DNA from: Athripsodes cinereus | Taxonomy: Eukaryota > Arthropoda > Insecta > Trichoptera > Leptoceridae | Direction: 5' to 3' | DNA: 64,000 bases | Assembly: GCA_947579605.1 (NCBI GenBank) | Contig: OX388312.1 | Span: 22,653,313-22,717,312 of the forward strand | In this document: positions 11,318 to 26,300 of the stretch, piece by piece | How positions within the stretch are numbered: position 1 is the first letter of the stretch | Layout of the letters: each line of letters begins with the position of its first letter | Notes under the pieces: model-generated | Seen by the model: the letters and a program-made list of their open reading frames with translations, nothing else | The model's database searches: none | Told to the model about the DNA's origin: nothing | Translations under genes and position numbers: made by a program

Positions 11318-14300
11318 GTAAGAATCCGGGAATTTTAATCTTTGATTATTTATGTCACCTTTAGACGTTTATAAATTCAAAATTAACATATAAAAGTGGC
11401 ATAATAAATTCATTATTATTCGGTGACGTCTCCGGTAAATAAGATCTTCCACTCTTTTTCGTTGGTTTTTTAATAACCCGTAAAAGGCAGGTATTCGTAA
11501 AATATCACGTTTAAGATATTTAATACCTTCAGTTTAGCGATGAGGTAAACCACCCATCCTAAATGATTTAACTTTTATTGCCACATTAAGGACAACTTGC
11601 ATATTTATTACACGCATTCAATTGTTCTAGGCTTTCTTTCATGTTGATTTATTTATTTATTTATAGATATTTATGGCCAAAGCTTTTTACATGTTAAACC
11701 TCTGTATAGATATACATAACATTGTTTTATGTTCAGGTAAACCGGGTCTGACTCATCTCCTTCCTCCTATCCAGCAACAAAATAAACTTAGTTCAAAACT
11801 GACATTTCATTTCTACATCCATTTTTACCACATAATTACATTTCCTTTATCGCTGGTATCATTTATAGTTTTTCTTTTATGTATCTTAGTTCAAACATAT
11901 TAAAATTAAAATAAACATGTGTAAGCGACATCTATTTTATATAGGTTTTCTTTTTCAGATTCAAAATATACTCGAGACTCTAGGCCTAGTCGGAACTAAA
12001 TTAACTAAATGTGCAAAGCTCTCAGGAGGGCAAAGGAAAAGACTATCTATAGCTCTTGAATTAATTGATAATCCTCCTGTCATGTTCCTAGATGAGCCCA
12101 CGACGTAAGTATTTAACGAAAATTTTAATCCAATAATATGCTTCATCATCATCATCATCATCATCGCCCTCAACGCTCCTCTCGGGAGCACAGGGCAGAA
12201 ACATGCTTAGCTAATCAAAAAATAAAATGGAATTATTTGGTTTTATACATACTTTATTAAAGTACCTCGAATTTCGACTTGTAATGTCTGCGAAAGAGTG
12301 CGTGTGAAAAATGAGTAAAACCAAATATTCACATTTAATTTTTGAATGAAATTTTACAAAATAAAAACCAATAAAATCCGATATGCCTTCCTATCTCTCT
12401 TTTTTGGCATTGCACCCAATATATGAGTGATGCTGCAATATGCTTTCCTAGTTATTATTTTACAAATAAAAACGAATTGCATTTTTTGTGATGAAACTAT
12501 CTATTTTCGTATAGTGTTAGTAATATGAATAAATAATTTTTATATTGCATCTCATAGGTTATAAGTTTATAGATAATAACTGACATAAAAAATATGTATC
12601 TATTTAAAAATGGGTAGGTACCTACAAATCATATAACATTAACGTTTTTTAAATATTACTTCCACTTTTGTTTTATAGCACAAATTTTATTTTTTATTAT
12701 TGAACTAATATTTGTTTATCTATATTGTTAAAGGCTTTGCTGTTCATAAAATGAAATAAATTATTTTTTGCAGATTTCTACATACAAAGCGCGTTTTGTT
12801 GGTGTAGCTATATGTACTAGTCAATAATTAAATTGGTGAACTAATAATATTATAGGCTTCATATAGTTAATATTGTCAACCGACGGTACTTGGTGGATGT
12901 TCATGGAAAATTACTAAAAAAAAATTAAAAATCATACCTCTCATAAAATAGGTATTCTACAAAGTGTAACTGCAATAACCACAATTTTATGCGTTACAAA
13001 CCAAACAAAATAAACTTTAAATATTTAGTATTATTAATGAGGTGTAATATTATTCTTAAGGTCAGTGTTATACCTCAGTTGGAATTATTAGGTACTACAA
13101 TTCAGTGGCGGAACTATTTTAATTCACCACGTTTTTGCAATGAATATTTAGTCACTGAAGAAAGAAAACTTTTAGGGTAGGCAGTAAGTGTTATATAAAA
13201 GTTTTGGGATTTTGGCACTTTATAAGATTGTTGTCGATAGATTTTCATTTTAACCCATTACCTCCCACTGTACTCACATGGGTACACTTGTTAAAGGCGT
13301 GATTTCATTTTTTTTATTATGATTTTCCTGTAAGTAGTGACTTATTTCAACAATAGATAGCACTAGTAGTCTACGAAAAAAATCAATATGGCGGCAACGC
13401 AATCATAACCGTTATTAATGACAGTTTGATTTTTGGCTTGCGAGCACGTGTACACAGGTAGAATAAATATATATTTTTTTATAATAACCAAAAAAATATT
13501 TTTACTATTTCTTTATTGTAATATACAATTAGACTATAGTGAAACAAGTGATGATATTATTTTTACAGTTTGTTAAGATTACAATGCAGTAGGCTGCATT
13601 TTATTGCACTGTACTCAAGTGAGTACAATGGGCAGATCTGTACTAAAATTATTCATATTTTGTAGCATCCCCAAAGTTTCTATAATGGCATCCCGTCGCA
13701 TCTTTACAAGTCAAAATAACTGTTTAGGACTAGAAGAAGCTCTCGAATCGATAATGGATGATGATAATGATAATGAGGAGTACGATGTTCTCTTGGTTCC
13801 ACCAGATCCTGCTCTCGTGAGTGATGAAGAAGAAGGAAATAATGAGGATGATGTTACCTCTTCAACTCTTCCAAGAGATGTACCATGTACTATCTCAATC
13901 TTGAGTATTCAGGCCGAAATGGCGAGGATGATATACCACTTTCTAATTATGTAAGACCTGCGAAACGAGCTAGAAAATATGATTGTGAGGAACCTGTATG
14001 GAGGAAAACTTTGCCTTCATACAGTACAAAGTACAAGCCATGACATTACCAATGTTATTTAGAATAGACAAAAAAGTCTTGTGAATTCAATAAAATATCA
14101 CAACCAGCCTATCGGCCGACGGCTATCTCAGTCGACTTGCATCATCGAGGTCCTGGGTTCGATTCCCAGCTGGGTCGCGGAGTTTAGTAAGGAATATTCG
14201 AAAACAAAAAAACTGTCTCAGCAAAATTGAGACAGCACTGGTTGTCTGGAAGAAATTACGTAAGTAAAAAGTCCGCCAGCTATGTATAGAAAAGATTTTT

Positions 14301-17300
14301 TTTTAATAAAAAGACCACAAACCTATTATTTTGTTCGGAAATTTTTTTGATGAAAGTGTAATGAACCGTGTTGAAAGTGTATTGAAAACAGTGTTTTGTA
14401 CGCAAATCAAAATAACAGATTTTGAAATGAATCAAGCAGATTTGAAGAATTTTTTGGGAATAATAATCTTAACAGGTTATCATAAATTGCCTACTGAGCG
14501 TGCTTATTGTAGTTTGGATGAAGATTTTGGCATTCCATTGGTATAGAAGTGTATGCCACACAACAGATTTCAAGAAATTAAAAGAAACCTACATTTTGTT
14601 GACAATACTCAAGCTACAAGTTTGAATGATAAAATGTTCAAAGTCAGACCAAGGAACAAAACGAGATAATAGAACAAAGAAATGTCCACTCACAGATGTG
14701 AAGAAAATGAAAAAACAACCTAGAGCTGAGTATGATTACCGATTTGATACCAAAAATGAAATTATAATTGTACGTTCGAAGTATAACAATGTTGTTACTT
14801 CTGGATCCAATTTTGATCATGTAGAGCCTGTGGATAAAGTGAAAAGGTGGTGTAATGCTCAAAAGCAAAAGGTTGATTTCAATATCCCGAGACATTTAAT
14901 AAACTATAACAAAGTAATGGGTGGTGTCGACCAAATGGATCAATCTATCAATCTGTACTGGGTGTCTATATGTGGAAAAAAATTGTGGTGGGTTATCTTT
15001 ACTTACTTATTGGATATGGCCATTTCTAATGCATGGCGGCTACATGTTTTGATTAGTAAGACTGGATGAGGTGACATATATGGACCAGTTAGCATTCAGA
15101 CGAATAATTTCACGAGCGTATCTACAACCGAAAAGTACAAAAAGTCGTCCAACATCATCAACAGTTCAGGGAGTGGATAAAAAAACGATGGTCATAATCC
15201 AGAGCAAATTGAAAACCAATTGTGTTGTGTTATTTGCCACAATCGGATCCGCTGCCGATGTGAAAAATGCAAAAAAACGACTTTATGTTGAATGATCTTG
15301 TATAGGGCAATTACACTCCTAATCTGCCCATTGTACCCGGCTGAGTACACCCCTCTATTTTTTTGGCTGTGTGATTTTCCCCTAATTTTTTGTTATAGAT
15401 GTTCTAATTTACCCAATATGTCATAATAAATAACGATTAAAAGTAATTTTTACGTGTAGTTTTCTTTTGGGCGTTAAAGGGTTAATATAGAAATCTGAGA
15501 AAACGATCATTTCATTGTTGCATTGGAATTTCAAAACCAATATCTCTTATTATCTAATGTAAATTTGCATACAAGATTTTTTGTAAAGAGAAACAAGAAA
15601 TGCCTGTCCATAAACCCATGTTTATATAAAACATGTTGGTACCTATGTATTCAAAAAAAATATTAATAATACTCTAATGAATGGATAGTTTTGAGAAGAA
15701 TAGAATAGAATAGATTAGTACTCTAATGTAGAAATACGGTGTGAAGGCAGAGAGATGGGTTAAAAATTAAAAGACACTTCTCACTAAGGAGGATTAATGC
15801 CGACTAGATTATTCCCACAAAATCAAAACCACAAGTTGTGGCATCAGACAGGGTTGCCATATTAATAAATTATGCCAACGAGGTGCTTTTGCATACATAT
15901 ATCGAAAGCCACTCCACTGCTAAAACTTACGTTGGTACAGTGTTGTCCGGCAGATTGTTCTACTGTCACTTTGAATTTTATATTATATAAATTATATTAC
16001 TTATAATAATAAAATAATATCAATTCACGGAGGTATAAAAGCTATTCAGCAGCAAGTTCTTTCAAGGTTATACATAGATATTCATTATGCAGTAGACATC
16101 TGTTTAATTAATTATTAAATCTAGTTTTTAGTATAATATAATGACTATGGCGTTTTCCCTTCTTGCCCTTGTGCACGTGAATATAATTTCATCTTATCAG
16201 CATTGATTAGCATTTCTAAGATTTATAATTAATGTTTAACCTCTTTTTTAATGATACTCCGTTACTTTGATTGAAATAAAACAGATAATTATACGATTCT
16301 TTAGTTATGACACAAGCAATAATGGTATTATTTATCACTACATTTGTATCTTATCTAAACTAATCATACTTCAATGCTCCTCACGAGAGAACAGAACAGA
16401 AACCTTAATCATTGTTATAAGAACGGTTTGACGTGAAAGAGTAGGAATCCTTTTAAACTAGTGATTCCCAAAGTGGTCCATATGGACCTCCAGGGGTCCA
16501 CGGGAGACTCGACGGGGGTCCACGATGGCGTGACTAAAAAATGGGGGCCCACGAGTTATAAAAGGGGGTCCACGAATCCATAGCTAAAGTATTGGATATT
16601 CGGTAAAAGCACCAGATCACCAGATATTGACATAAACAATAGTCGGTACAAATACCCATTACATTGTAGAAAAAGGTAATGTGAGAAAATATTCTGTAAG
16701 AAAACCGAGGAGTTTTTGAAATATTTTAAATAATTATACCATTTCGAAAATTTAACGACGGGGGGGGGGGTAGAAATACAAGGGGTCCACCAGTACCAGA
16801 AATTTTTTAAAAGTGATATGCTATGAGAAAAAAAGTTTGGGAACCTCTGTTTTAAACGATAGAATAGTGTTCTTTTTGACATTCTTTCACTTACTCTTGA
16901 ATAAAAGATGACAAAAAAACGTTATATATTTTAAAATTTTGTTATGAATGACCGAAGGTACTTGTTGGAAGTCCATTTCATTGAACTGTAGTAATTTATT
17001 TTGAAAACCTTGTTATTTATTTTGTTTCTACCAAAACAATTCCTCCCTATTTAAATAAACCCAAAGATCTATTTTATTTTGTTTTTTTTTATAATCTTCT
17101 TCTATCAGTGCCGTATCAAGTCCCCCCGACGTTGGCGATCACTCTAGAGAATACCTCCCTGTCTCGCGCTGTGCGGACTAGGTTCTCCCATCCATGTTAT
17201 TCCGGTCCATTGCCATAGTATTTTAAAATAAGGACATAATAATTAATACCTATCAGATTTCAACCATTATTAAGCCTTAATCCAATATTTCATTAGGTAT

Positions 17301-20300
17301 GTTCAGAAATATGCAAATAATTTCCATATATAATATTTTTAGTTATTTAGTTAGTATTAAACCTTGACATATAAATATCTTATCTAATTATAAGTCCTTT
17401 AGTAGAATACAAGTAACTTCATGATATTTAAGATTTATAATTTATCATGCTATATAAGTTTATTTACGTTCATATAATATTGCAAATAATCTTAAGTATG
17501 ATTTATTTATGTCGTACGAAGAAATACTACAGAAGATCAATGTTTTTATAATTATTTTTTAATCCATAGATGAATAATTATAATGAATAACGATGAGTAG
17601 ATGATAATTTTCTACAATAAAAACATGCAATTAAATACGTCACCTCCATATCAATAAGTTTAGCGTCATTGATAAGAATTGTATTGGAATTCAATGAGAA
17701 ATTCTAACTCGACAGTTAACTGTTCTTCTTCTGCGTCGCTTACCTCAATGCTAATGATTGTCATCTGTCAAGTATTTTTATCCCTACTACATGATTTGTT
17801 TACAATCTTAATGATTGATCATGGTTCTCCAGTCCTCTCAACTAGCCGCAGTCTTTATTGCTTCCACCACTGTTAAACCAGTAGCAAACCTAACATGACC
17901 TGTCCACATCGGGAGGAATCGTCTTCTTTCCCTTGCCCCTTCTAAGCCAATAGTGATGATCAATATTTCAATGCCTTCTTCTCTTCTTCTGACGTTTCCA
18001 AAAAACTAGAGTTGGAGAACATTTCAAACGGATGGATGAGAGTCTGTCTTTGATCTTTATTTCTTAGGAGATAGAGATGTTTGTGTTCCGTACTGTTCAT
18101 GAAAGTCCAGCATCACATCCTATCAGTGTCCGACACCACATCTCAAACGCATCTTTTTTTTAACCAATTTCTGGCTAAAGAAAGATGCGTTTGAGATGTG
18201 GTCTACAAAAATATGAAGAATAGCAGTACTGGTAAAAGACGAAGTTTTCTTTGGCGATATTTCCAGTTATCAAAAACAAACTCATTCCTGCGGAATTCGT
18301 AACAATGATAGAGAATTTCTAAATTTATGACATCGTAATAAGCATATTATTACTGTGAACTTATTTATAGAAGTTATTTATAGATAATGAACTTATGTAC
18401 TTAGTTCATTGGCCACGATTCGTTGAAGTCATTAATTGCAAATATTTTAAATGCACAAAAAAATTTAAAGGAAAAGAATTAATATTATTATATATTTATC
18501 CTTAATGATATTGTCGTGATGGAGGTGATGCATAAATAAGTGAATTATCATCATAGTCGACAAAATCATTATACCTGTATTAAAGTAATCACAGTAATCA
18601 CAGTATCTATTCAAGAATGAATGCCATAGGGTTTCGAAATAGTTATATGAGGCTTTATAATGATTTTTAATATAGAATTATTGTGAAATTTTACCTTGAT
18701 TATACATAAACTCATTTAGCTTTCGTTCGTAACAAATAACACCTAATAATACATAAGTACGTATGATACAATCTCATTATAATAATATAAAATGAACTAG
18801 CATTTATATTGATATAATATACTAGCTGATCCGGCAAACGTTGTTTTGCCATAAACATTATGATATATACATTTGCCATATACTAATATCGCTATTAAAA
18901 AATAGGGGTTGATGGTAGAAGGGTGAAAATTTAGGGCTGTATGTATTTTTTAATGCCTCAACATAAAAAAAAATAAAAAAAATTGTCCAAAAAATAAAAA
19001 TAAAAAATTCGGGGTGAACCACCCTTAATTTTAGAGGGTATGAAAAATAGATGTTGACTGATTCTCAAACCTACCCGATAAGCACACAAAATTTCATTAA
19101 AATCGGTACAGCCGTTTCGGATGAGTATGATAACAAACACCGTGCCACAAGAATTTTATATACATATATTAGATGATAAATGTTTCAAAATTATTGCATA
19201 TTTTTATTATATTACGAGTTCGTTGGATCGTTAAAATACACGTCCAGCAGTTGTACTATAAAACTTTGTACTTTGCGGTTACATCGTAAAACGTTTTACA
19301 TTTCTTAGGGTAAATTGTTAGATTTCTTTTAAGGAAATAACTAGTTTTAATATTTAAAACAATAATTTTGAAGGAAAAACAAAAAAGAATTCAGTTGGAT
19401 TGTTTAATGCAAAAAAGGGATATTAAGATAGACGAGGAAGTGTGTAAGAAAAGATAATAAAATAAATTGACCTGGCATTCCGTGCATGCAGAATGAGAAT
19501 GTAGGATAGGATTATTCTTAATTGTCACCGATAATTCATCTTTTTAATGTTGATTCTAAACAAATATGCTTCCAATTTTTTCAGTGGGTTAGATAGCTTG
19601 TCATCTGTCCAGGTCATCACAATGCTGAAGAACTTGGCTAAAGCTGGAAGAACAATCATCTGCACGATACATCAACCTTCAGCCACATTGTATGAGATGT
19701 TTGACCATGTTTATATCCTTGCAGAGGGGATGTGCATATATCAAGGAGGAAGTTCTAGAATAGTAGACTATTTAAAAAAATTCGGAATGGAATGTCCTAA
19801 ATATCACAATCCAGCTGATTATGGTTAGTTTTCATATTGCTATAGGTATTTTCATTGTTTTTTTTTTATTTACGAATTAATATAAATATTAATAAATTCA
19901 TATACTTATAGGTACTATATAAGGAAAATGTGAATATTGTAAAATAAATAATAATATTATTAAATAATGAGCACTTTAAAAATGTCGAATTTAATTGATG
20001 AGAGCACTCAATTTATGTAAATATAATGCTAAAAATAAACAGTTTTATTCTTTAATTATTAAATATTCTATATTAAAGTAAATATTTTTACAAATAATTA
20101 AATTCGATACTAAATGTTATTTCTTTCCTTTTTGACAATTGTCAAAAATAAGTTTGCACTATTATTTGGATATTATGTGGTAATCAACACTGTCATAATT
20201 TTAAATTTTTGCATTTGAGTCGTGTTTATTTTACTAACTTTATCAACTCAATCGTCTGTACACAATTTTATGTTAAAATTTAGTTTTTTGTTCTTTACTA

Positions 20301-23300
20301 TTTACATTCAAATAATAGATGTTCGTCTTTTTAATTATAATAGGAATGCATTTAATTATAATATCTCCATTTGGGTACAGTAAATTTCTTGAAATTATGT
20401 GAATTAAATTAACCAAATATTAATTATTTACTGTGTCGGTGTTTAGAAAGTACAATTCCATAGCGAAATAAATAAAACAAATGTTTTCTGTATTGGTACA
20501 GAAGTAATAGAATTCTATAATTATGGACAAATAAAAAGCTGAAAACATGCCTTCTGGCGCCTTTGAGTTCATGTTATAAGTAAACGGCGCTTTATAAATT
20601 GTCCGTATGTGTATAAAGAAGCATATTTGTACGAAACATCCCTAATAAAAGAAATAACCTGAGTTTATAAATTGGATACACCTAATATTTTTTTTACGTT
20701 TTCAGTCTTAGAGATAGCAAACTGTGAATATGGTAATTTTAATAAGAAACTATCATCGCATTCTTCAACCAGTGATTGGAGGAAGGAATTTGGAAATTCA
20801 GAAGAACTGCCTACCGATGGGGATGCCCCTACGCTGGCTCATAGGGTAGTAAATGAATTCAAAACATCCGTATTAGATTCCTGTAAAGCTACTGTCTTAG
20901 TCCACCCACCTAATGAAATGTTCAAGTTCTGGATTTTATTAAATCGATGTCTTATATTACAGTACAGAGATTGGGTAAGATAATTTTTATTTATTTACTA
21001 TTTTTTCTTACCAAATCATTTAAAATGTAAATTTGTGGAAATACTTATACCTGTTTATCAATTTATACCATCATGTCATCTTCCATAAATCAGGAAGCAA
21101 GCTTACTAGCTGCATCTGCATGTAATTGACGTACAGGTCCTCTTTTCCGTGCTTTTAAAATAATATATTCAACATCTGGCTTTTCCGGAACATGATACTT
21201 TACAAAAAAGAGTTAGTTACCTATTCCTTGCACAAGGGTTTACTCCGTGCGAGTACAGAGAGAAGTCTCTTCTACAGAGGCTTCAGACTCTTCAACGATT
21301 TGCCGTCACATATAAGATCTGCGCCGAATGTACCGACCTTTCGTGGTGGGTGCATAAAATTTTTGTTAGAAAAAAATAATTTTGATGATTGGGTATCGTG
21401 ACACCCTGTATGAATGTAATGTATGAATGTTGGGAATGGAAGGCGACTGAGCGAGTGTATTGTTGTAAGTTTAGTAAGTAAGTTAGACTAAAATTTATGT
21501 TTGTTATAAGTTATTTTTAAGGTATAATTATAACTTTATAAAATTAAATAAATAAATAAATTGAGAGAAATGTCGCGATGGGATATAAAATCTTTCATCT
21601 GAAAAGCTTTATATCCATCATAAAACTTTTTTCAGACTGTTACTCATCTGAAAGCTGTTGTTCATTGTCTAGTAGGATTGTTCTTAGGAGTATTTTTCAT
21701 GGCTCATGGATACGATGCTGGAAAAGTTATTGGCAACGTTGGATTTCTTATGGTTGGAATCACCTACTTGTCTTATACTTCAATAATGCCGGCAGTACTA
21801 CGGTGTAAGTATTTATCATATTATAATCAAAATATTATTACTTTTTACGGAATTCACAAACAATTCATCCAATAATAATTTACAAGTCAGCTGAATCACC
21901 TTTTCATAACTGTTCATTTTGGTTTCAGTTCCTCAAGAACTTTTAATATTGAAGAAAGAAAATTTCAACAATTGGTATAAACTAAGAACGTATTATGCAG
22001 CGACTATAATATGCAGTATTCCAAGTCAGGTAAGATATCCACACATAAATATTTTAATACGCACCTACATAACTTTGTCCTCGACAGACTCTGTAACAAA
22101 GAGAGACAAAGGTAAAATAATATACTCTATACCAGATCATAATATATTCTGGTGAGAATTATTAAAAATTTAATAAAATTTACTAAAAAAATGCGCACTC
22201 ATTTTATTGGATTAATTTTATGATGGGGTGTAGTAGTAACTATAATTATAGTGAAATCCAATGTTCCAAATTATTTTGATAATAAAATATTGCGCTTACT
22301 TATGATAAAAATCCTGAATTATGTGAATTAACATTGCATACCTACCTACTTATTGATATTATGGTTTATTTTCATAATGGAGAACATGTCAATCCATAGA
22401 AATCTATACACTGTTGAATAGAATGTATGACCTATGTACTAGATTTATTTATTTATTTATCATCTTAAAGGACACAAGCAGTTCATCATAATAAATTTCG
22501 AATTGAATTTTATATTCAATAATCAAATCTCAACAATAAACAAACCGACCAAGGTCCCACAAATAACCAAAGCGTATGACGAACACGTTGCTAGTAAACA
22601 AAACATAATAATATATATATATATTTTTTTCAATAATTAAAAACAAAAACAAGATGAAAGATCCATAAACAATATTATGAAAAAGTATATACTCGTAGGC
22701 GCCTGGTTACTTACTTGCTCCGAATGATGCCGGGGTATAAAAGCTAGTTTTCAATAACTACAGCAGTAGTCAAAACACATTTTAGCGTTATATAGTCGTT
22801 CGACTATCGACGATATATCTGTGTACAGTTACGAAATTGGTACTTTCTCGCAAAGTCGTCTATAGTCGAACGACTTCATAACGCTAAAATGTGTTGTCTG
22901 TCAGACAAAAATTTCAACGAATGCACAAATTTGCAACAAAATAAAAAAGCTCCATTATTATTCTGATTTGCAATTTACAAATACATATCCAAATGAATAT
23001 CTTATGCTTTATTGTAATTTAAATTTGATTGCATTGATTTATTGTTTAATTATAGGTAATTATTGTTGTATTGCGAAGCGATTGTTGTGTCAATAAAAAT
23101 ATTATTTTAATATTGCATATATCGGTTTTATTTTCAGATTTTTTTCGTTACTCTGTATACAAGCTGTTCGTACTTCCTTTCATCTCAACCACCTGAAGTT
23201 TGGAGATTCCTTATGAGTGTATTTACTCTTTTGACTGTCTCACTTGTTGCTGAAGCTGGAGGACATATTATTGGAACTCTTACTAATCCAGTGGTAAGTT

Positions 23301-26300
23301 TAGAGTCTATGATCAACCTGTATCTGAAGAGTTATGACGTGGGAGCTGAATTATTTTAAAAAAAACATACGGCGAGAGCCTTTTACATGTTTAGAATAAA
23401 AGAGGTAACTGTCTCATTGAATTTTGTGCCAAAAATAAAATGTTTGTAGCCAATACGTGTTTTCAACACCACTTTAGACATCGCTCGGTATACATGGAAA
23501 TCTCCCGGAGACAGATTTCGATTACGGATTGATTACATTCTAACGCGTCAACGATATAGGAATCAAAGCAAAGATTGCAGGAGCTATGCAGGTCTGGACA
23601 TTGATAGCGATCATTATATGGTTGTGACGGAAACCATTCTGAAATTCAAAAGGCTCGAGAAGAGGACCACAAAGAAAATGGGACCTAAAGCTGCAAAAAT
23701 AAAAGAAGTTAAAGAAAAATACGACGAAAGAACTAAGATATGCGATTTTGAGAGTAATGAAAATGTAGATGGGGGAAAATTAAAGAGAAAATAACCGCAG
23801 CGGCAGACGAGGTAATAGAGAAAATAAAACCGCAAGCTAGGAAATAATGAATCACGGACGACATTTTAAAAATGATCGAAGAAAGAAGGAAGTTAAGAAC
23901 TCTAAAACAGAATAAGGGAAAAAGGAATATAAAGTCCTTAGAAATAAAATTAACAGAGAGGCCAAGCTGAGAAAGGAATGTTTTTTGCAAGAAAAATGCA
24001 AAAATATCAACAGAAATATGAAACAAAGGAAATTCGAAACCGCATACTCTTAAGTAAAGATTTTTTCAATGACAAAACACAGCCACGGAAATATATACTA
24101 TAGGATATATAGTATATATTTCCTCCAGGAAAGCAAAGCACTAGAAACAGAATATGACGTAGAAAATAATGGAGATGACATCTTAAGAAGTGAATTTGAT
24201 ATTGCATTAGCAAAGTTGAAAGACGGCAAAGCACCAGGTATCGACCTGATTCCATCAGAGCTGCTTAAATGCGCGGGAAAAAGGCATGCTTGACACATTG
24301 TATAAGCTTGTCTGCAAAATATATGACACAGGAGAGATACCTGAGGACTTTGCCAAATGTCTGATATGAGCGCTTCCTAAAAAAGCAGACACGACAAAGT
24401 GCGAGCAACACAGAGCATTAAGCATGATATCACACGCTTCTAAGATACTCACCAAAATTATAATGAAAAGGGCAGAAAATAAAATCAACGAAACACTTTC
24501 AGAAGATCAATTTGGATTCAGCAAGGAGACAGGTACAAGAGATGCAATCCTGAGTCTAAGACTATTCTAGAAAAGAGAATAACGATAATTAAAAACACAT
24601 ATATAGCATTCATCGACCTAGAAAAAGCATTCGATAAAGTAGAATGGGAACAACTTTTTCACACTCTAAACCAGATAGGAGTGAGTTATAAAGACAGAAG
24701 AGCAATCTGGAGCTTATACAAGAACGAAATGGCTGTAATTAAAAGCGGAGAGAGCTGCGCAGAAGCAATGGTCGAACAAGGTGTGAGACAGGGATGCTCA
24801 GTGTCGCCAGCTCTCTTTTACTGTTATATACAGCGAGCTATTGATGAATGGAGAGAAGAGATGAAGAACTGGACAGAAGTAAAAATAAATGGGAAAAAGG
24901 TCGACATGATTAGATATGCTGACGACAAAGCACTGCTCGCAGACTCCGAGATGGAGCTGAACGAAGTCTTACGAAAAACAGAAAGTATACTGCTGTCAAA
25001 GTACAACATGAAAATAAATAAAGACAAAACAAAATGTATGGTCGTTGGAAGGGAGGAAGCGACTGCGAACATTGCCATAAATGGAGTGAGCATCAAACAA
25101 GTGAGAGAATTCATGTACTTGGGCAGCAGAATAAACCAGGATGGACGCTCCAAATCGGAAATTGTGAGCAGAATAAACCAGGCAAGGATTGCCCTTAGCA
25201 AAAAATCTAAGATATTGTAATCCCCAAATATTGATTTAAGCGTAAGGAAGAAACTTACTAAAGCCATTGTATGGTTGTGAGACGTGGACTATCAGCAAGA
25301 GTGAAAGCGAACGGTTGGCGCCTTTGAGATGTGGTGCTACAGATGCATGCTGAAGATCCATTGGTCGGAACACGTCGAAAATGAAGAAGTATTAACCAGG
25401 GTAGGCGAAAAAAGGCAACTTCTTAAGAGAATCAGCCAACAACGAAATAACTGGATTGGCCACAACATCAGGCACTCAGGACTATTCATCGCCATCGCGG
25501 AGGGTAAGACCGAGGGGACAAATGGCAGAGGCCGACCAAAAGATGCGTATATGGACCAACTGAAGAGGGACATGAGCTGTGGCTCATACATGGAGCTGAA
25601 AAGACTGGCTGAGAATAGGGAGGAATGGAGAAAAATTCCAAACTCGTTGCAGACCAATCCAATGAATTTTAACTCATTATATATAATAAATAGACAGAGA
25701 AATAAAGAATTATAAGCATCGATATGAGAGTAGTGAGATTAGATGGAACTGGTGAACGTTGCTATGATATTAAGCGTTTAAGTCATCTCTTTCTCTCTAT
25801 AATAATTATCTTACATCTGGGTTACCTACCTTTTCGAATTAATGGTTTTGCTTGGTATGTCTGTAATTTATAGTTGTATAATTTTTTATACAGAGTAACT
25901 GTTTCCACCAAGTAACCGTACCTAAAATAATATTCGCAATATAACCGTTTTTATGTACGCATTGCGTTTGGTTAAAAATAAAATTTTATTACCGCCGATA
26001 CGTCTCATAACATTTGCCATGACATATGTGGGCATATGTAAATATTGCATTGGGCAGATGTGTATACCTCTAGAAACAATTATGACCTGAAAACCTGAAA
26101 TGAACTTTTAACTAGTCCTTCGCACTCGAATACCTGCCTTTTGTATTATTATAGATATAATCGATTGTAGTTTATATTGATGATTAACATTAAGACACAC
26201 TGTTTATATTTTTTATTCTAAGTTTATACTGTCTTTTCAACTGCCTGTCTTTTTAAATGACACATCATTTATAAAAACAAATTAATGTTGTGCCGTCGCT

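Larger units (their letters stand above)
13254..15481 (+). mobile_element. Decayed piggyBac-type transposon with TTAA duplications
   Basis: TTAA flanks the element at 13250-13253 and 15482-15485, as expected for piggyBac. The termini are inverted: CCCATTAC at the left, and the complement of AAAGGG at the right (CCCTTTAACG). Subterminal inverted motifs TGTACTCA...GGGTACA lie at about 13268-13289 and, inverted, at about 15328-15348. A third related motif, TGTACTCAAGTGAGTACAAT, lies at 13610-13629. The interior encodes a broken piggyBac transposase and carries a SINE. Confidence 0.88.

Noticed and set aside
16556..16882. 108-codon minus-strand frame
   Set aside because: It covers the interior and end of a non-autonomous hAT element; the sequence is low-complexity and not transposase-like.
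24681..25715. Reverse transcriptase frames as a host gene or active element
   Set aside because: Several stops and frameshifts interrupt the RT and endonuclease; it is a dead LINE in an intron.
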